A stretch of DNA of 64,000 bases from Phymatolithon calcareum (GCA_977006965.1 OZ345366.1:1054001-1118000); one strand, 5' to 3'; shown: positions 11,201-20,338, numbered from the stretch's first letter. The notes: generated from the sequence alone by a model not told the origin. Program-made: numbers and translations.

Positions 11201-11406
11201 CGAGTTACATTTTGCTGCATTCGGAGATGTCGAGCCACACTTCGCACGCTCAGATTATGGTCAAGATGAAGTCGATGTAGCGGTGATACGGGGCGGGTGG
11301 TTACAGGTGCAAGTAGGGCGCGATGGGCGCGGAATTGGCGAAATGAGGAAGTGGTGTTCCTCCTTACGTTGGTCTCTGCAGCTTGATGCCCGGTTCCGTA
11401 CTCCAT
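8206..11406 (-). CDS. TOM1/ESCRT-0-like VHS and GAT domain protein with long PQ-rich tail
   Basis: About 1066 residues from the ATG at 11406. A downstream in-frame ATG at 11220 starts just before the VHS domain and could be the real start. Order: VHS domain (about residues 85-225; INTLKLLDELMRTCPYFYRY, FRRLWRFVVPDYKNG, ILIRAWAEEL, FPEVP), GAT three-helix bundle (about 265-370; LGLSEVENTVNLFDNMIDH), a long Ser/Arg/Lys/Asp-rich disordered stretch, then about 350 residues rich in Pro, Gln, Met, Ala and Tyr with NP(A/L/M)-type repeats. TOM1-family proteins bind ubiquitinated cargo and clathrin at endosomes, and in plants (TOL proteins) replace ESCRT-0. The tail looks prion-like or clathrin-binding rather than enzymatic. 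A VHS-only paralogue starts at 17574. Confidence 0.8.
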   Translation of the reverse strand: MEYGTGHQAAETNVRRNTTSSFRQFRAHRALLAPVTTRPVSPLHRLHLDHNLSVRSVARHLRMQQNVTRRGSAARPSNPLGGRADPLLVRVIVMVDEATEPALPEAEAATRRAELVTMANSANAGPGPSAAGANIAYAIRKRLKSDDTNAVINTLKLLDELMRTCPYFYRYVADDKMFRRLWRFVVPDYKNGVRSMIPFASRGKTAIDFRSAAGRPEIAQKVLILIRAWAEELAVMYNGKFDPAAGFLIERYNNKRMRIKFPEVPQTGIPWVYPVENTREHASGVYSSTGNAFAGSSAAAGSRTGGPVQLPESLGLSEVENTVNLFDNMIDHAANVRELRSDVVKDLAARCRLIFENIDRLSLSMSKEEELTRAIKVSEKLRQALRAYDTSLQTGEITKPAPVLESSTLDSEDEGYDTHRYGALSTGYRSATRSERSDDIAVRDVPASSRVPPLHRSSTSVAPRSAHRSLDRSRSYDSHLNSSAQSRFENDRDRESSSRAEELDAREIREAEQRRFHREYVASKRGLKGAASQSVERRERSASPSVRSERKSSTDDLRKERSKSRRREEKDREREDSERDDVPESSKKSSENGKKKKRDFKKAQSTHVPSSSSSGAKPPRKSKGKSNDDAGSSSNSKKMGRSASAAPHASNALVDLGAPDSQSAESDSSSDGAKKNDTFAMLGERYVTARSKSSSDSTEEVNAETEQSLQQVSAGMQGLALNPQQAMAMYQTAQSGALPTNLPFGSVVMMPGALGMGNPLGMGNPMAAMSMYGSVNPMLPQNPAAMYSAYNTINPAMYYNTVNPLAYASVNPALAMGAPMGNPFMQQGQQPQQMQQPQQVQQPQQPQQSQQPQQMFQPQQGAANMYPQPAPQMNQTSPQMQSVSRGYASPDLSSQSYPVQGQARMPSFAPPPQTDVSMAQVQQAQMQQFQPAPPAPAMYTTVTNAPAPPPATVPPQQQSVDQVNPAAAAYAYQSVNMAAMPQFPPPLQQQAGQAAAYQAAMANAAAVYQAAAAAYQSVQGQAVLQPQGVSMSSPSQQPGQIQSQDAAAMAQQQLAPLSQSEVGPTQ

Positions 11407-11905
11407 CCGCAACAGGGCCTCCGGTCCGTGTGCACTGACTGTGGTGTTTCATACAAACTGCGTGTCGGCCTTGTTGGAAAGCCACTGTAATGGCCAGCGC
11501 AGATTGCACGTGCAATTGGCGCAACGGAATTTTAATTACCTTTGGAATTAAGAAATTGTCCGCCCCAATGTAATTAGATAACAAATAGGTTGATGTTGTC
11601 TGCCGATGTGCAAGAAAGAGGTGGCATTGTCCATGGACATGTACGGAGCCGTTTGACATAGGTCATCATGCCACATTGGCTTGCCCCTGCACGCACAGCA
11701 AGCGAGGTGAATGCCGGAGTCGTGACATGTTGAGCTCATGGATTACATCGCTCCGATGGTTCGCACAGGGAAATTTATCAACGTCGAAGGATGTCTGTTC
11801 GATTTCCGTGGCATTAGCCTCAGGGGTCTATAACCTGGGGCATTCTCTTCATTGGCACCGATTCCTCCCCTTCGCGAACCAAAATAGCGAATTTCGGATG
11901 AAATT
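11407..11905. other. Intergenic stretch
   Basis: No supported gene. It separates the start of the VHS-GAT gene from the stop of the next minus-strand gene, so it must hold one promoter and one 3' end. I see no clear TATA box or repeat. Confidence 0.35.
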
Positions 11906-13009
11906 CTAATTGCCGCCGCTGGACGCACAGAAGTTCAATGCAAGTGGATTTAATCCGAAGTCGCAGCCCGTGTCATCCAACTTGAATTCATCTTTGGAAT
12001 CATTGTTGAGCATCTGGCCAGTGCCGCACACATTGAACAGGAAATCCTCATATTGGCCTGCTTCCCACGGATCCGCGTTCGGGCTGTCTTCATCCAGTCG
12101 ACGTCGCTTGCTTGAGGTACTGCTTTCTTCCGAATCACGTTTTCTGCGGAAGGGTGGCTCTGGATTGGAATTTCTGCAATACTTTGCCGCCTTCTTGTTC
12201 GTGGTACCGCTCCAAAAGACGCGCTTGATTTTATCGGAAGACTCGGGTCGGGACTGTGGTGATGCGTGAACCTGGTCAAGCGCCTGAGCGTCCTGGATCG
12301 AGTTTTCCTGTCCATTGAGTCCGGTTTCTTCATCTGGTGTTCGATATTCTGTGTCGCACCCATTGGACAGAAAGTCGTTGCGGCGGCCTGTCTCCAACAG
12401 ACTCGGGCGCGCACCATTTCCATCCAGTCTACGGCGCTTCCCGGAAGTAATGCTCCTGTCAGAACGCCGTTTTTTGCCTTGGAAGCCGTCTTCTGTGTAC
12501 GTCACCTCGCAGTGCTTCTCGACGTCTTCATTAGTGTTACCGGTCCAAATGGCGGGCGTAGTGGAATCGGATGATTTGGGTTTGGACTCTTGCGAGACTG
12601 GGACCTGGTCAAACGGCTGAGCGTGGCCTAGGTTTTCATGCCGATCTTGCCCGGGGACGTCATCTTCAGCAGGTGAACGATCGCTCTTCTTATCGTCTTC
12701 ACTGTCATGGCGAGCAGGCATCGGTCCCATGACCCCATCGCGATTTTCGGCGCCGTTGCGGATCCAGTCGCGCGGCTCCCCAGGTCGGGCAGCTCCAGGA
12801 GGGACACTCATGTCCTGGGTGATGGTCGGTGAGATGAGACGATCGGACTCGTTCAGGCGGCGGTGGTTTTCGTTGAAGTGCAAAACCGGAGCAGTAAAGG
12901 TCGAAGAATGTGCGACGGTTTGACGATGGGGTGGAGATGGCGCGCCTGATGGGGGCGGGTCGTGCGGTGATGTATCCAACAGATCTTCAACGTCGTGGGG
13001 AAGATCCAT
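11906..13009 (-). CDS. Orphan nuclear-looking protein with internal ~108-residue duplication
   Basis: 367 residues from an ATG at 13009; I do not recognise the family. It is rich in Asp, Glu, Ser, Arg and Pro. Residues about 118-229 and 230-337 are two diverged copies of one unit: QPFDQVPVSQESKPKSSD against QALDQVHASPQSRPESSD, then a Trp block (IWTGNTNEDVEKHC against FWSGTTNKKAAKYC), then a basic block (GKRRRLDGN against SKRRRLDED), then a (N/E)DFLxNxC block. The repeated basic blocks look like nuclear localisation signals. The C-terminus (DDTGCDFGLNPLALNF) is short, acidic and hydrophobic, like an activation or docking motif. Function unknown. Confidence 0.7.
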   Translation of the reverse strand: MDLPHDVEDLLDTSPHDPPPSGAPSPPHRQTVAHSSTFTAPVLHFNENHRRLNESDRLISPTITQDMSVPPGAARPGEPRDWIRNGAENRDGVMGPMPARHDSEDDKKSDRSPAEDDVPGQDRHENLGHAQPFDQVPVSQESKPKSSDSTTPAIWTGNTNEDVEKHCEVTYTEDGFQGKKRRSDRSITSGKRRRLDGNGARPSLLETGRRNDFLSNGCDTEYRTPDEETGLNGQENSIQDAQALDQVHASPQSRPESSDKIKRVFWSGTTNKKAAKYCRNSNPEPPFRRKRDSEESSTSSKRRRLDEDSPNADPWEAGQYEDFLFNVCGTGQMLNNDSKDEFKLDDTGCDFGLNPLALNFCASSGGN

Positions 13010-13204
13010 GTCTCTTCAATGTTGATTTGGATGTCGTATCCTCAGTGGGATTGTCTGCCGATGAATGGAGCCCCGATGAGGGAGATCACGGCTTATAAGC
13101 TCCATCAATCGAGCCATCACATATTAGAAACCGCCACATCGCTGCGCCTCGATGCGCGATGAAATATTTTGCGTTTGAGCAATGACTGCGTGGAAGGTTT
13201 GAAC

Positions 13205-13229
13205 TTTCAAGTGCATGTTGCACTTGAAA
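13205..13229. repeat. Hairpin H1, 11-nt perfect arms, 3-nt loop
   Basis: tttcaagtgca / tgcacttgaaa around TGT. It is the first of a run of seven fold-backs within about 770 bp. Confidence 0.65.
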
Positions 13230-13401
13230 TGTACGGCAAGATGTCCAGTCCTTAAGAACCACCAGTTGTTGAATGCTGACCGTGTTCATTAGTTTTTCAA
13301 GCGTAACGGCATGTGCTACCGTGCAGGTTACTCAAATCGTGAGCAAGCTTGACAATATCATGCGCGGTTGTACCCCTGAGATAAGAATCTCGTCCACACG
13401 A

Positions 13402-13465
13402 TCAAAACACGTATAAATTTCACGGTTTCGAAGCGCAAGTGAATCTAAATTTATACGTGTTTTGA
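13402..13465. repeat. Hairpin H2, 19-nt perfect arms
   Basis: Arms 13402..13420 and 13447..13465 (tcaaaacacgtataaattt and its exact reverse complement) flank a 26-nt loop. Confidence 0.75.
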
Positions 13466-13472
13466 AAAATAC

Positions 13473-13545
13473 CGCCGTCGCCTCCACTTGGCACTAAAAA
13501 ATGTACGTGTGTAAGTTTTTCCGATCCCAATTGAGGGCGACGGCG
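13473..13545. repeat. Hairpin H3, 12-nt arms with one bulge
   Basis: cgccgtcgcctc at 13473..13484 pairs with gagggcgacggcg at 13533..13545 apart from one bulged base; the loop is about 48 nt. It is weaker than its neighbours but follows H2 directly. Confidence 0.5.
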
Positions 13546-13599
13546 TTATCGTGCAGGCTCCAAGTCAAGTTTTGGGTTGGCTGGAGTGCCACATTGTCC

Positions 13600-13668
13600 G
13601 CACTGCGACGTGATAGGCATCTGAAAGTATTAGACTAATACTTTCAGATGCATCTCATGTCGCAGTGC
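13600..13668. repeat. Hairpin H4, 33-nt arms, 3-nt loop
   Basis: Arms 13600..13632 and 13636..13668 match at 30 of 33 positions around the loop GAC. The inner 16 bp (catctgaaagtatta) are perfect. The size and small loop resemble a microRNA precursor. Confidence 0.75.
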
Positions 13669-13723
13669 TGCGCTCGTAGCTTCGCCAAAGGAGCTACATC
13701 TATTTGGAGCTGAGTAGCAGTCC

Positions 13724-13753
13724 AGGAGCAGCTGTGCGGCACAGCTGTTTCCT
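13724..13753. repeat. Hairpin H5, short
   Basis: aggagcagctgtgc pairs with gcacagctgtttcct around one unpaired G, with one bulge. It forms a compact stem between H4 and H6. Confidence 0.5.
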
Positions 13754-13799
13754 TCACATTCTTCCATAGACCTCTTGCGGTACCGCGCCGAATTGTGCC

Positions 13800-13860
13800 T
13801 CAAGCAGTTCCATGAATTGCGTGCGAAGGCTCTTCGCACGCAATTCATGAAACTGCTTGA
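13800..13860. repeat. Hairpin H6, 29-nt arms, 3-nt loop
   Basis: Arms 13800..13828 and 13832..13860 pair at 28 of 29 positions around GCT (tcaagcagttccatgaattg... against its complement). With so little decay it is either recent or maintained. Confidence 0.8.
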
Positions 13861-13898
13861 AGCACTCTAGAGTAATTGTGGCATGCAGGGCTTTGTGA

Positions 13899-13970
13899 GA
13901 TATGTTCTCCGAAGGTTAGGAGCAGGACAGCATTTGCTGTCCTGTCGCTGACCGTCAGAGAACAGATATC
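13899..13970. repeat. Hairpin H7, about 34-nt imperfect arms
   Basis: The inner caggacagca / tgctgtcctg is perfect. The outer part (gatatgttctcc / gagaacagatatc) pairs with a few mismatches and bulges. It is the last clear member of the cluster that starts at 13205. Confidence 0.65.
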
Positions 13971-15229
13971 AGGGACCAATGTGGAGACAAAGAAAGTCAC
14001 GAAGGAACCCAAACAGTCGATAAGCGATATATTTTTGTCCTGCTAGCACGCGCAAAGAGGTTTTCGCTGTTTTTGATATTACATTCTTCCCTCGGCACTG
14101 CCTCTACAGTAGCCGTGGGAAAATAAAACTTCAAAAACCTATCCGTCAATGACAGAATTCTGTCAATAAAGGATGCGTTCTGGGCTCGCGGACTGAAGTC
14201 CTCCCCGCTTTGCCTAGTGACCGCATTCCGATTACAAAACAGTGACTGTGAGGTTAGCTGAAGGAGCAGAGTCTCTCGCGCCTGGACGCCTCTCAGATTG
14301 ACAAATCTGAGCGCTCGCGGGATTTCACTGCGTTCTAGTCGCCCGCGTTTCCTTTGTTCTCGGGCGGTTGGGAAGTAGTCCCCCATGCACCAGAACAGTT
14401 GCTTCGTTTCTTCCGCGGACAGTATGAACCTGGACCTCCTAAGCATAAAAGGAGAAGAAAATGTCTTCTTCTGTAATTTGTTTGAATTTTTCCAGCAGCG
14501 TTGGTATCGTTTTTTTAAAAAGATTACAGTTCCTCTGCTGGAGCTTGGGCAACTTATCGATTGGCAAGATTTTCGTCTGACTGTAGTCTTCTTCAGAGTG
14601 ATGGCGGACAAAAGCCCTCCTCTGATCCCTTTGGGGGCCGGGGGGGGGGGGAAGTATTCCACAGTCTTGTGTTACCCCTTTAAGAAAGGGTAGGTGAAGT
14701 TTTCAGCTTCTGGCTCAACTTCTCTTATTGCGCACGCCCACGTCCCCCTGTTCATCCCGTACACCAGCGCAGGTTGATGTTTACCACCGAAGCTTCCCAT
14801 CTCCCACACGCGTACCGTGCACTCGTCGTGTGAGCATTAGGGTGCACGCGCACGTTTCGCGAATCCGTCTTTCCTTTCGCTCTTTGCACTAAGTGCAATA
14901 TCGAGGGCCTATACAAGGTCGCCGCCTGACGATCGCTGATTTTCATGCAGTGTCACTTCAACGCATGTGCTGCTATCTTTGAGCATTCCCTGTCCCTTAA
15001 TGTGAACGCTGGAGCTCGTATCTGATCCACACGACCGCTGGATATCCCGCAGTGCGTGGAGTGTGCTCCCTGCGCAGCCGAACAGCGCCTCTTTTGCCGG
15101 CCGACTCGCGCCTACAGTATTCCGTTCTGTGGCCTTCACTCGTCGTGCTAATCAACTAATGCATTACAATCCATTTTTCGCAGATGTTTGGTATAGTATT
15201 TTCGTCGTAAATCCGTGCAAAATGTTTAC
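13971..15229. other. Gene-free stretch with small palindromes
   Basis: I see no gene. It holds a 16-nt perfect palindrome, tgacagaattctgtca (14150..14165), a short stem ctcagatt / aatctgag (14292..14311) and a run of ten Gs (from about 14640). The longest open frame (minus, to 14662) has no motif and no neighbours of the same kind. Confidence 0.35.
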
Positions 15230-15327
15230 AATTGGCTCTCGGCAAAGTTTTGGAATGGGAGTTTTGAGCATTTTCAAATTTGAAAATGCTCAAAACTCCC
15301 ATTCCAAAACTTTGCCGAGAGCCAATT
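15230..15327. repeat. Perfect 98-bp palindrome without spacer
   Basis: Arms 15230..15278 and 15279..15327 are exact reverse complements over 49 nt, with the axis at caaa|tttg. There is no loop. Such structures normally delete quickly during replication, so a perfect one is recent, maintained, or an assembly fold-back artefact. Its inner sequence (gagttttgagcattttcaaa) shares gcattttc with the palindrome at 16087..16163. Confidence 0.85.
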
Positions 15328-16086
15328 TTCATTCAAAACCCGCTGAGAGAAGCGGATTGTGAACAAACGAACTTACCATGCCGGTCGACGTCATGCCTGA
15401 AGTCCAAAACTCCTATGTTACGAAGCATGATATTTACTATCCCTCCGTCGGAGATAGGTAAAGCCACAGTTTTCTTGTCTGACCTCCAGTGCTGTACCTG
15501 CATCGGAAGTTTTGTTCAGGCTCTGAGTATATCGAAGCCGTTTCCACATGGCCCATAAAACTGCAGTAGTCGTTACTCAAGTCCGTGATGGTAGTTTAAA
15601 TAAACGCTTGTTGGTGTCAACAACAGCTCGGAACATTGACGTGTGAAGGTTGTAACTGAAATGTACATTGCCGTTGCGGTCAACGTGAGCCAAGAAGAAT
15701 GGGTACCGGTAGCTCACCGGACTGGTGCGCCGAGAACACGATTAGCAGGGTACATTTATCGGCTTCTGTCACTACAGTAGCGCTGCGTTGCATAATGCCC
15801 AATCTGAGCGTTCTGACGTACCGTCCTCGCATGTCTCCGTCCACCCAAGCTTGAGTGTACGGCGACAAGTACCCTGGCCTGTCCAGCATTGTACCGTATT
15901 GTTTTGTCTGCTTCAACCAATACAGTACAATGACTGTGACAACGATGGTAGTCAGTACTCATCCAGAAAGAAAACATTACAGTACTGTACAGTACTGTAC
16001 GGAACTGTGATATAGACATTGCACTCCGCTCTTGATGTCAGAAATAGTGCAACACCATTGACTTGCAGCTATCCGATTCGTCCATT
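15328..16086. other. Gene-free stretch with TACAGTA motifs
   Basis: No gene supported. Several TACAGTA/TACTGTA sites occur (about 15773, 15922), ending in a run, acagtactgtacagtactgt, near 15979..16001. Confidence 0.35.
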
Positions 16087-16163
16087 AAAGAGCATTTTCT
16101 TCATTGGAGCATTTTCTTCATTACAATTTTTTTTAAAAAATTGTAATTAAGAAAATGCTCTTT
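16087..16163. repeat. A/T-rich fold-back with an internal direct repeat
   Basis: gagcattttcttcattacaa followed by six T (16107..16132) pairs with 16135..16160 with one mismatch and a 2-nt loop. The outer part of the left arm (gagcattttcttcatt) is also present as a direct copy 17 nt upstream, so two alternative stems are possible. Confidence 0.7.
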
Positions 16164-16438
16164 CCGTTAGGGTTACCAGACATGACTGTTCGTGGTCCAC
16201 AAACGAATCATGAACAGGAAGACCAAATCGACTAGAACTTGGTGGCCCGCAGAGCATGAAGCGAGTGGCATCGAATCTCCTGGTCGCAATTTCTTTGACA
16301 AAGAGACAAGGAAAATTCATCGCGGAGCGGAAAGTGTGGACGCTTTGACGCTGTCAAAAACATGAGTCTCTGTCTTACTTGAAGACATAATCTTTTCAGC
16401 GTCCATCGTCAGCGGACAGGATTCAAAAATTCCTTGCA

Positions 16439-16570
16439 CTCTTGGACTCAAATTGATTTTCTGAAAGCTTTCTCATGTGTACTGTGCGGTACATGCATCA
16501 TGCATGTACAGTACTGCACAAATACTGTAGATTTGAAAAAGCATTCAGCGAATCTATTTGAGTCCAAGAG
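16439..16570. repeat. 132-nt hairpin
   Basis: The ends ctcttggactcaaat (16439) and atttgagtccaagag (to 16570) are exact complements. Pairing continues with mismatches for about 36 nt, then resumes around the tip (tgcggtacatgcat / atgcatgtacagtactgca). It is the longest fold-back of the 13.2-16.6 kb region. Confidence 0.7.
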
Positions 16571-17573
16571 ATACCACCGCGTGCTTGCGCAGTCGTAAAT
16601 TATCTCACTGTACAAGTCGGCGACTTTTTTCTTGACCATGCAGGCACATTAATGAAAGTCGACTTTGTGCACACTCCCAAGGTATTTTACACGTCATTAG
16701 TCGATGATCTGTGGTCTGGCGATTGCCCGTTTTGGCCCAGTACGAAATAATTTTTTTGAAAATATGGGATTTCGCCATTCATTCGCCTGTGTGACGAGGA
16801 GAGGCTGTGCTTTTTTTGGACTGTATCATATTTTCCTTCCCACCAAAAAGACACTTGACCTTAAACGATGATCATCAGCGTACAGTAGTACTGTAGCATG
16901 TGCCCTATTCCACTATTCCCTTATTTTTAACAATAAATAAAATTCCAGTTTTCATCTGTGCTCTATTCCTCACTAATTCCACTAATTCCACCCCTTCATG
17001 TTGACGGTAAACGTCGGCTACATATAATAGCAGATAAGAAAGACGAAGCAATTCGAATTGCACCTGGTGAGGAGCCGGGCTATCATAAATCTGTACAGTA
17101 CTGTACGAGCAATGCCTTTCTGCGCCGTCTTGACATGTGCGACGAGCCCGCCTTTGCGTCAACGATGCCCACGATTGCCTGCCGATCCCCGGAAGTACAA
17201 TACGGTGTGTATACGTACTTGATTTGTGTAAAAATTAATTTGAAAAACAACTGTAAATCCACACGCTGAACGTTACATATGTACATCCACAGACGCGTCC
17301 TCTACTGTACAATCTGTGCCTGCAGTCGATGATCAGCATAAATTCCCAAGCACCACATAGATACAGTATACAGTACAGGAGTACACTGAACGGCCGACTG
17401 GGACTGTGCGTTGTGATATCATCCTCTGCCTCACATCGCTCCTCGGCATCTAGTGGAAGTCTCTTTTCCACCTTGACTTGACCGCTCAATACCCCGGCCC
17501 GGCCGGTCATTTCATCTCACCGCAGCAGAACACAACCTGCCAACACAACGCCCATCGTGTCGTCGTCGTCGCC
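16571..17573. other. Gene-free stretch upstream of the VHS-only gene
   Basis: No gene supported. TACAGTA/TACTGTA sites occur at about 16882, 17094, 17305 and 17362. The last few hundred bases should include the promoter of the gene at 17574; no TATA box is evident. Confidence 0.35.
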
Positions 17574-18344
17574 ATGCAGACTTCCCATGATCGCCACAGC
17601 GATGCCAGACCGGGCTTCCTGAGTCGCCGCTCCAGTGTAGGTCGCAGTTTCCATTCCACGCGTCGCATGACGCACGCCAGCAGTTTCCTCACCCGTTCAG
17701 CGAGCCGCGTCGAGGACGACCAGCGTTCGCGTATAATCGTGCTGATAGACGACGCGACCAATCCCGCCACGCCAGAATCGGACGCGAACGATCTTCGAAC
17801 CGAACTGGTGAAACTTGCCAATCTCGGCGGTCCCAGTCGTCGCATCGCGCGTCATCACATCGCCTTCGCCGTTCGCAAACGTCTCAAGAACGATGATCCA
17901 ATCGTCGTTCTCAACGCCGTCAAACTACTCACCGGTCTCATGCGTGTCTGTCCCTATTTCTATCGTCACATCGGCGAGGAGAAGATGTTTCGTCGTCTAT
18001 GGCGTCTCATTGTGCCCGATTACAAGAATAGCATTTTATCGTTGCTCGGAAGAAGGAAAAATGGAACGGATTTTGTGGATGCGGACGATCCAACACAGTC
18101 GGAAATTGTCGTTCGCACACTCATCATGATTCGGGCTTGGGCTGAGGAATTGTCGGTGATGTTGAATGGGAAAATTGATCCAAGGGCCGAGTTTTTGATT
18201 GAACGATATAATAACAAGAGTAGGAGAATGGAGTTTCCGGAAGTTCCGCCGACAGATCTTCCTTGGGTTTGCCCTGTTGGACCGGATGCTACGAAGAAGG
18301 TCAGTGCTGTGTATGAAGCACTTAGAGACGATTTTTGCTCGTAA
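17574..18344 (+). CDS. VHS-domain-only protein, short paralogue of the VHS-GAT protein
   Basis: 256 residues from the first ATG (17574). A basic, Ser/Arg-rich leader is followed by a VHS domain from about residue 70, closely related to that of the gene at 8206..11406: RIIVLIDDATNPATPESDAN, VVLNAVKLLTGLMRVCPYFY, KMFRRLWRLIVPDYKN, IMIRAWAEELSVMLNGKID, MEFPEVPPTDLPWVCPVG. It stops right after the domain with no GAT domain and no PQ-rich tail, so it could bind membrane or ubiquitin but not recruit the usual partners. A missing 3' exon is possible. Composition turns from C-rich to G/T-rich near 18030. Two broken copies of its 3' half lie at 30000 and 35460. Confidence 0.7.
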   Translation: MQTSHDRHSDARPGFLSRRSSVGRSFHSTRRMTHASSFLTRSASRVEDDQRSRIIVLIDDATNPATPESDANDLRTELVKLANLGGPSRRIARHHIAFAVRKRLKNDDPIVVLNAVKLLTGLMRVCPYFYRHIGEEKMFRRLWRLIVPDYKNSILSLLGRRKNGTDFVDADDPTQSEIVVRTLIMIRAWAEELSVMLNGKIDPRAEFLIERYNNKSRRMEFPEVPPTDLPWVCPVGPDATKKVSAVYEALRDDFCS

Positions 18345-19485
18345 TTCGAAATCGAAATGACCATCATTGTTCAACGATTTTAAGGTTATGGTCGATGTTC
18401 GTTCTGGCGCGCAAAGCCTCTTCTCCTCCGTCGTCACGCCGACGATAGTGCGCTTTTTCAATCAAGTTGTCTTTCGATCCCATCTTGATTCCCCGATGTC
18501 ACTAGACGTGCGTGTCTTGGAACGAACTGAAATGGGACTTCGTCGTCCATTGCATCACGGATTGAGAAGAAGCAATTATGGTTAGTATGAGATGTTTCAG
18601 TTCTTTGTGTGCTGTTGGAGACTTGTTCGCCTTCCGGCAAGATGTAGATTTATTATTGTACAGTACACTAAAGAGTTGATCACATATGCTGTGAGAATGC
18701 GTGCCGTAGACTGAGCACGATTCGAGAGTACACATTTTCCTGCCAGCAACGACCGCGGTATCTGTGCTCCATTGCGGTTTGGAGCACCGACTTGGTGCAT
18801 GCTCACTTTTACATTGTTGCAGAATGAATGCAACAGCATGAATACAAAGTCCCACCCCTTCGAGTACTGTATGTGCATTTGCTCGAAGCGGTGGCATTTT
18901 GGAACCGGTAAACTTGACAAATCAACTAATGTCGTACACGTCGGGGCACCCCGGCTGTTTTTGCCCCTATGAAGCTCTTCGCCTGACCGCCCATCTGCGC
19001 TGCAAGAGGTGAGGGGCATCTGCAGATAGCTGTCCTCTAGCGATCGCTCTTCAAGAGCCGCAAATTTCTGCGCTCTGCTCTTGGATACCTTTAACCCTCT
19101 CGTACTGCACATCCATTTCTGGACAAATCTGTCCTGTTTGGGTCATTCTTATTTTGTGGATACTTTTTGCAGATTTTATTATTAAAATAATTCAATGATA
19201 GTCAATTTCGGGTCTTAAAATCCAACTTTCGGGGTATTGATCGCTGTTATTGAGCCCCAGCACCATTTTAATCTACGTTCGTCGTACCATTAGGGTCTTA
19301 GGAATGTTATGTGTGCAGTTTTTCAGAGCATGATTAAGTTTTGTTGGATCTATACTGTAGAGAGTGACGTACACAGGAAGGAAGCAGTTCAGAAGCTTTA
19401 CCATCAGAATCACAGAGAGCCCATACATTTTGAAATCATCAAGTTCTCGGATTGGACGTCCGCTGCAAGGGAAGCGTAAAGATGG
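18345..19485. other. 3' flank of the VHS-only gene and gene-free DNA
   Basis: About 18345..18640 is conserved with 35877..36170, next to the second VHS fragment, so the duplicated segment ran through the 3' flank. Beyond it I see no gene. TACAGTA-type sites occur near 18658, 18866 and 19347. Confidence 0.4.
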
Positions 19486-20295
19486 ATGGCTCTGAAGAGC
19501 CCCCGCTCCTTCGTTGTGCAGGTAGGAACGGCTTCCATCTCAATATCTTCATCAACATCATTTTCATTTTCGGATCCAGCAAGCTCTAAACGGAAAGACC
19601 GGATGTGGCCTGGAAAAGCATTGGAGGATTGCTTGAGATCCTTGAGACTTCCTACAGCGGGAAGTCTTTCCTGCAAGAAAGAACGTCTAAAACGGTGGGC
19701 AGAAACACAATTTTCTGCGGACGGGACAGCTTTAGAAGAAGATGTTCGCTCGTTACGAACTAAACAATTCGCTTTCAGAGAGTTGAAGAAGCGTGGCCGA
19801 AAAAGATAGTCTCCAGACACACCAAACAGTGCAGACCATGAACAGACTCGGGGTATCAGTAACCAGCCCATGGAAGGACATCAACCATCATTACCAGATT
19901 CAAATGTGACTTTGGTTACTCGAAATCCTTCGTCTCCAGAGACACCTGACAGTGGAGACCATGAGCAGACTCGAGGTATCAGCACCCAACAAATAGAAGG
20001 ACATGAACCAGATTCAAATATGGCTTTGGTTACTCGGAGTCCTTCGCTAAAAGCAAGTGACTCTGATGACGAGCGTGGAACGGAGGATATCGTACTCGAA
20101 CAGGGAGAGGAGGATGAAGAGACTGCAGACTCAGAGGAACACAGAGATGAGATTTTGACATTGCACTCAGCACTTGTCATCATTGGGAAGGAAATGACCG
20201 GCAAAAGGATACCACCCGCGAACTATATCGGCCCTAAGGAAGGAAGCATCATCGCTGAGCAGTTTCGCGGTCCTTCATCTACACGGCGAGAATAA
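19486..20295 (+). pseudogene. Unrecognised coding-like stretch with 41-codon tandem repeat and one in-frame stop
   Basis: The frame from ATG 19486 runs 107 codons to a TAG at 19807, then continues open in the same frame to 20295, with an ATG at 19870. Directly after the stop come two tandem units of 41 codons (start 19810 and 19933): SPDTPNSADHEQTRGIS and SPETPDSGDHEQTRGIS, each followed by an EGH and a LVTR block. The rest is acidic (EQGEEDEETADSEEHRDE). I do not recognise the family. It may be two genes, one gene broken by a nonsense change, or a transposon protein remnant. Confidence 0.35.
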
Positions 20296-20338
20296 CCCGC
20301 GACGAGCTAGTATGTACCGCCAATGACAGCGGTACACA

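Noticed and set aside
13205-13970. CRISPR array
   Set aside because: The hairpins differ from each other, there is no constant repeat or spacer length, and the surrounding genes are eukaryotic.
19410-19871. 153-residue minus-strand protein
   Set aside because: Antisense to the repeat-bearing plus-strand frame, no motif, and the plus frame has the tandem repeat in phase.
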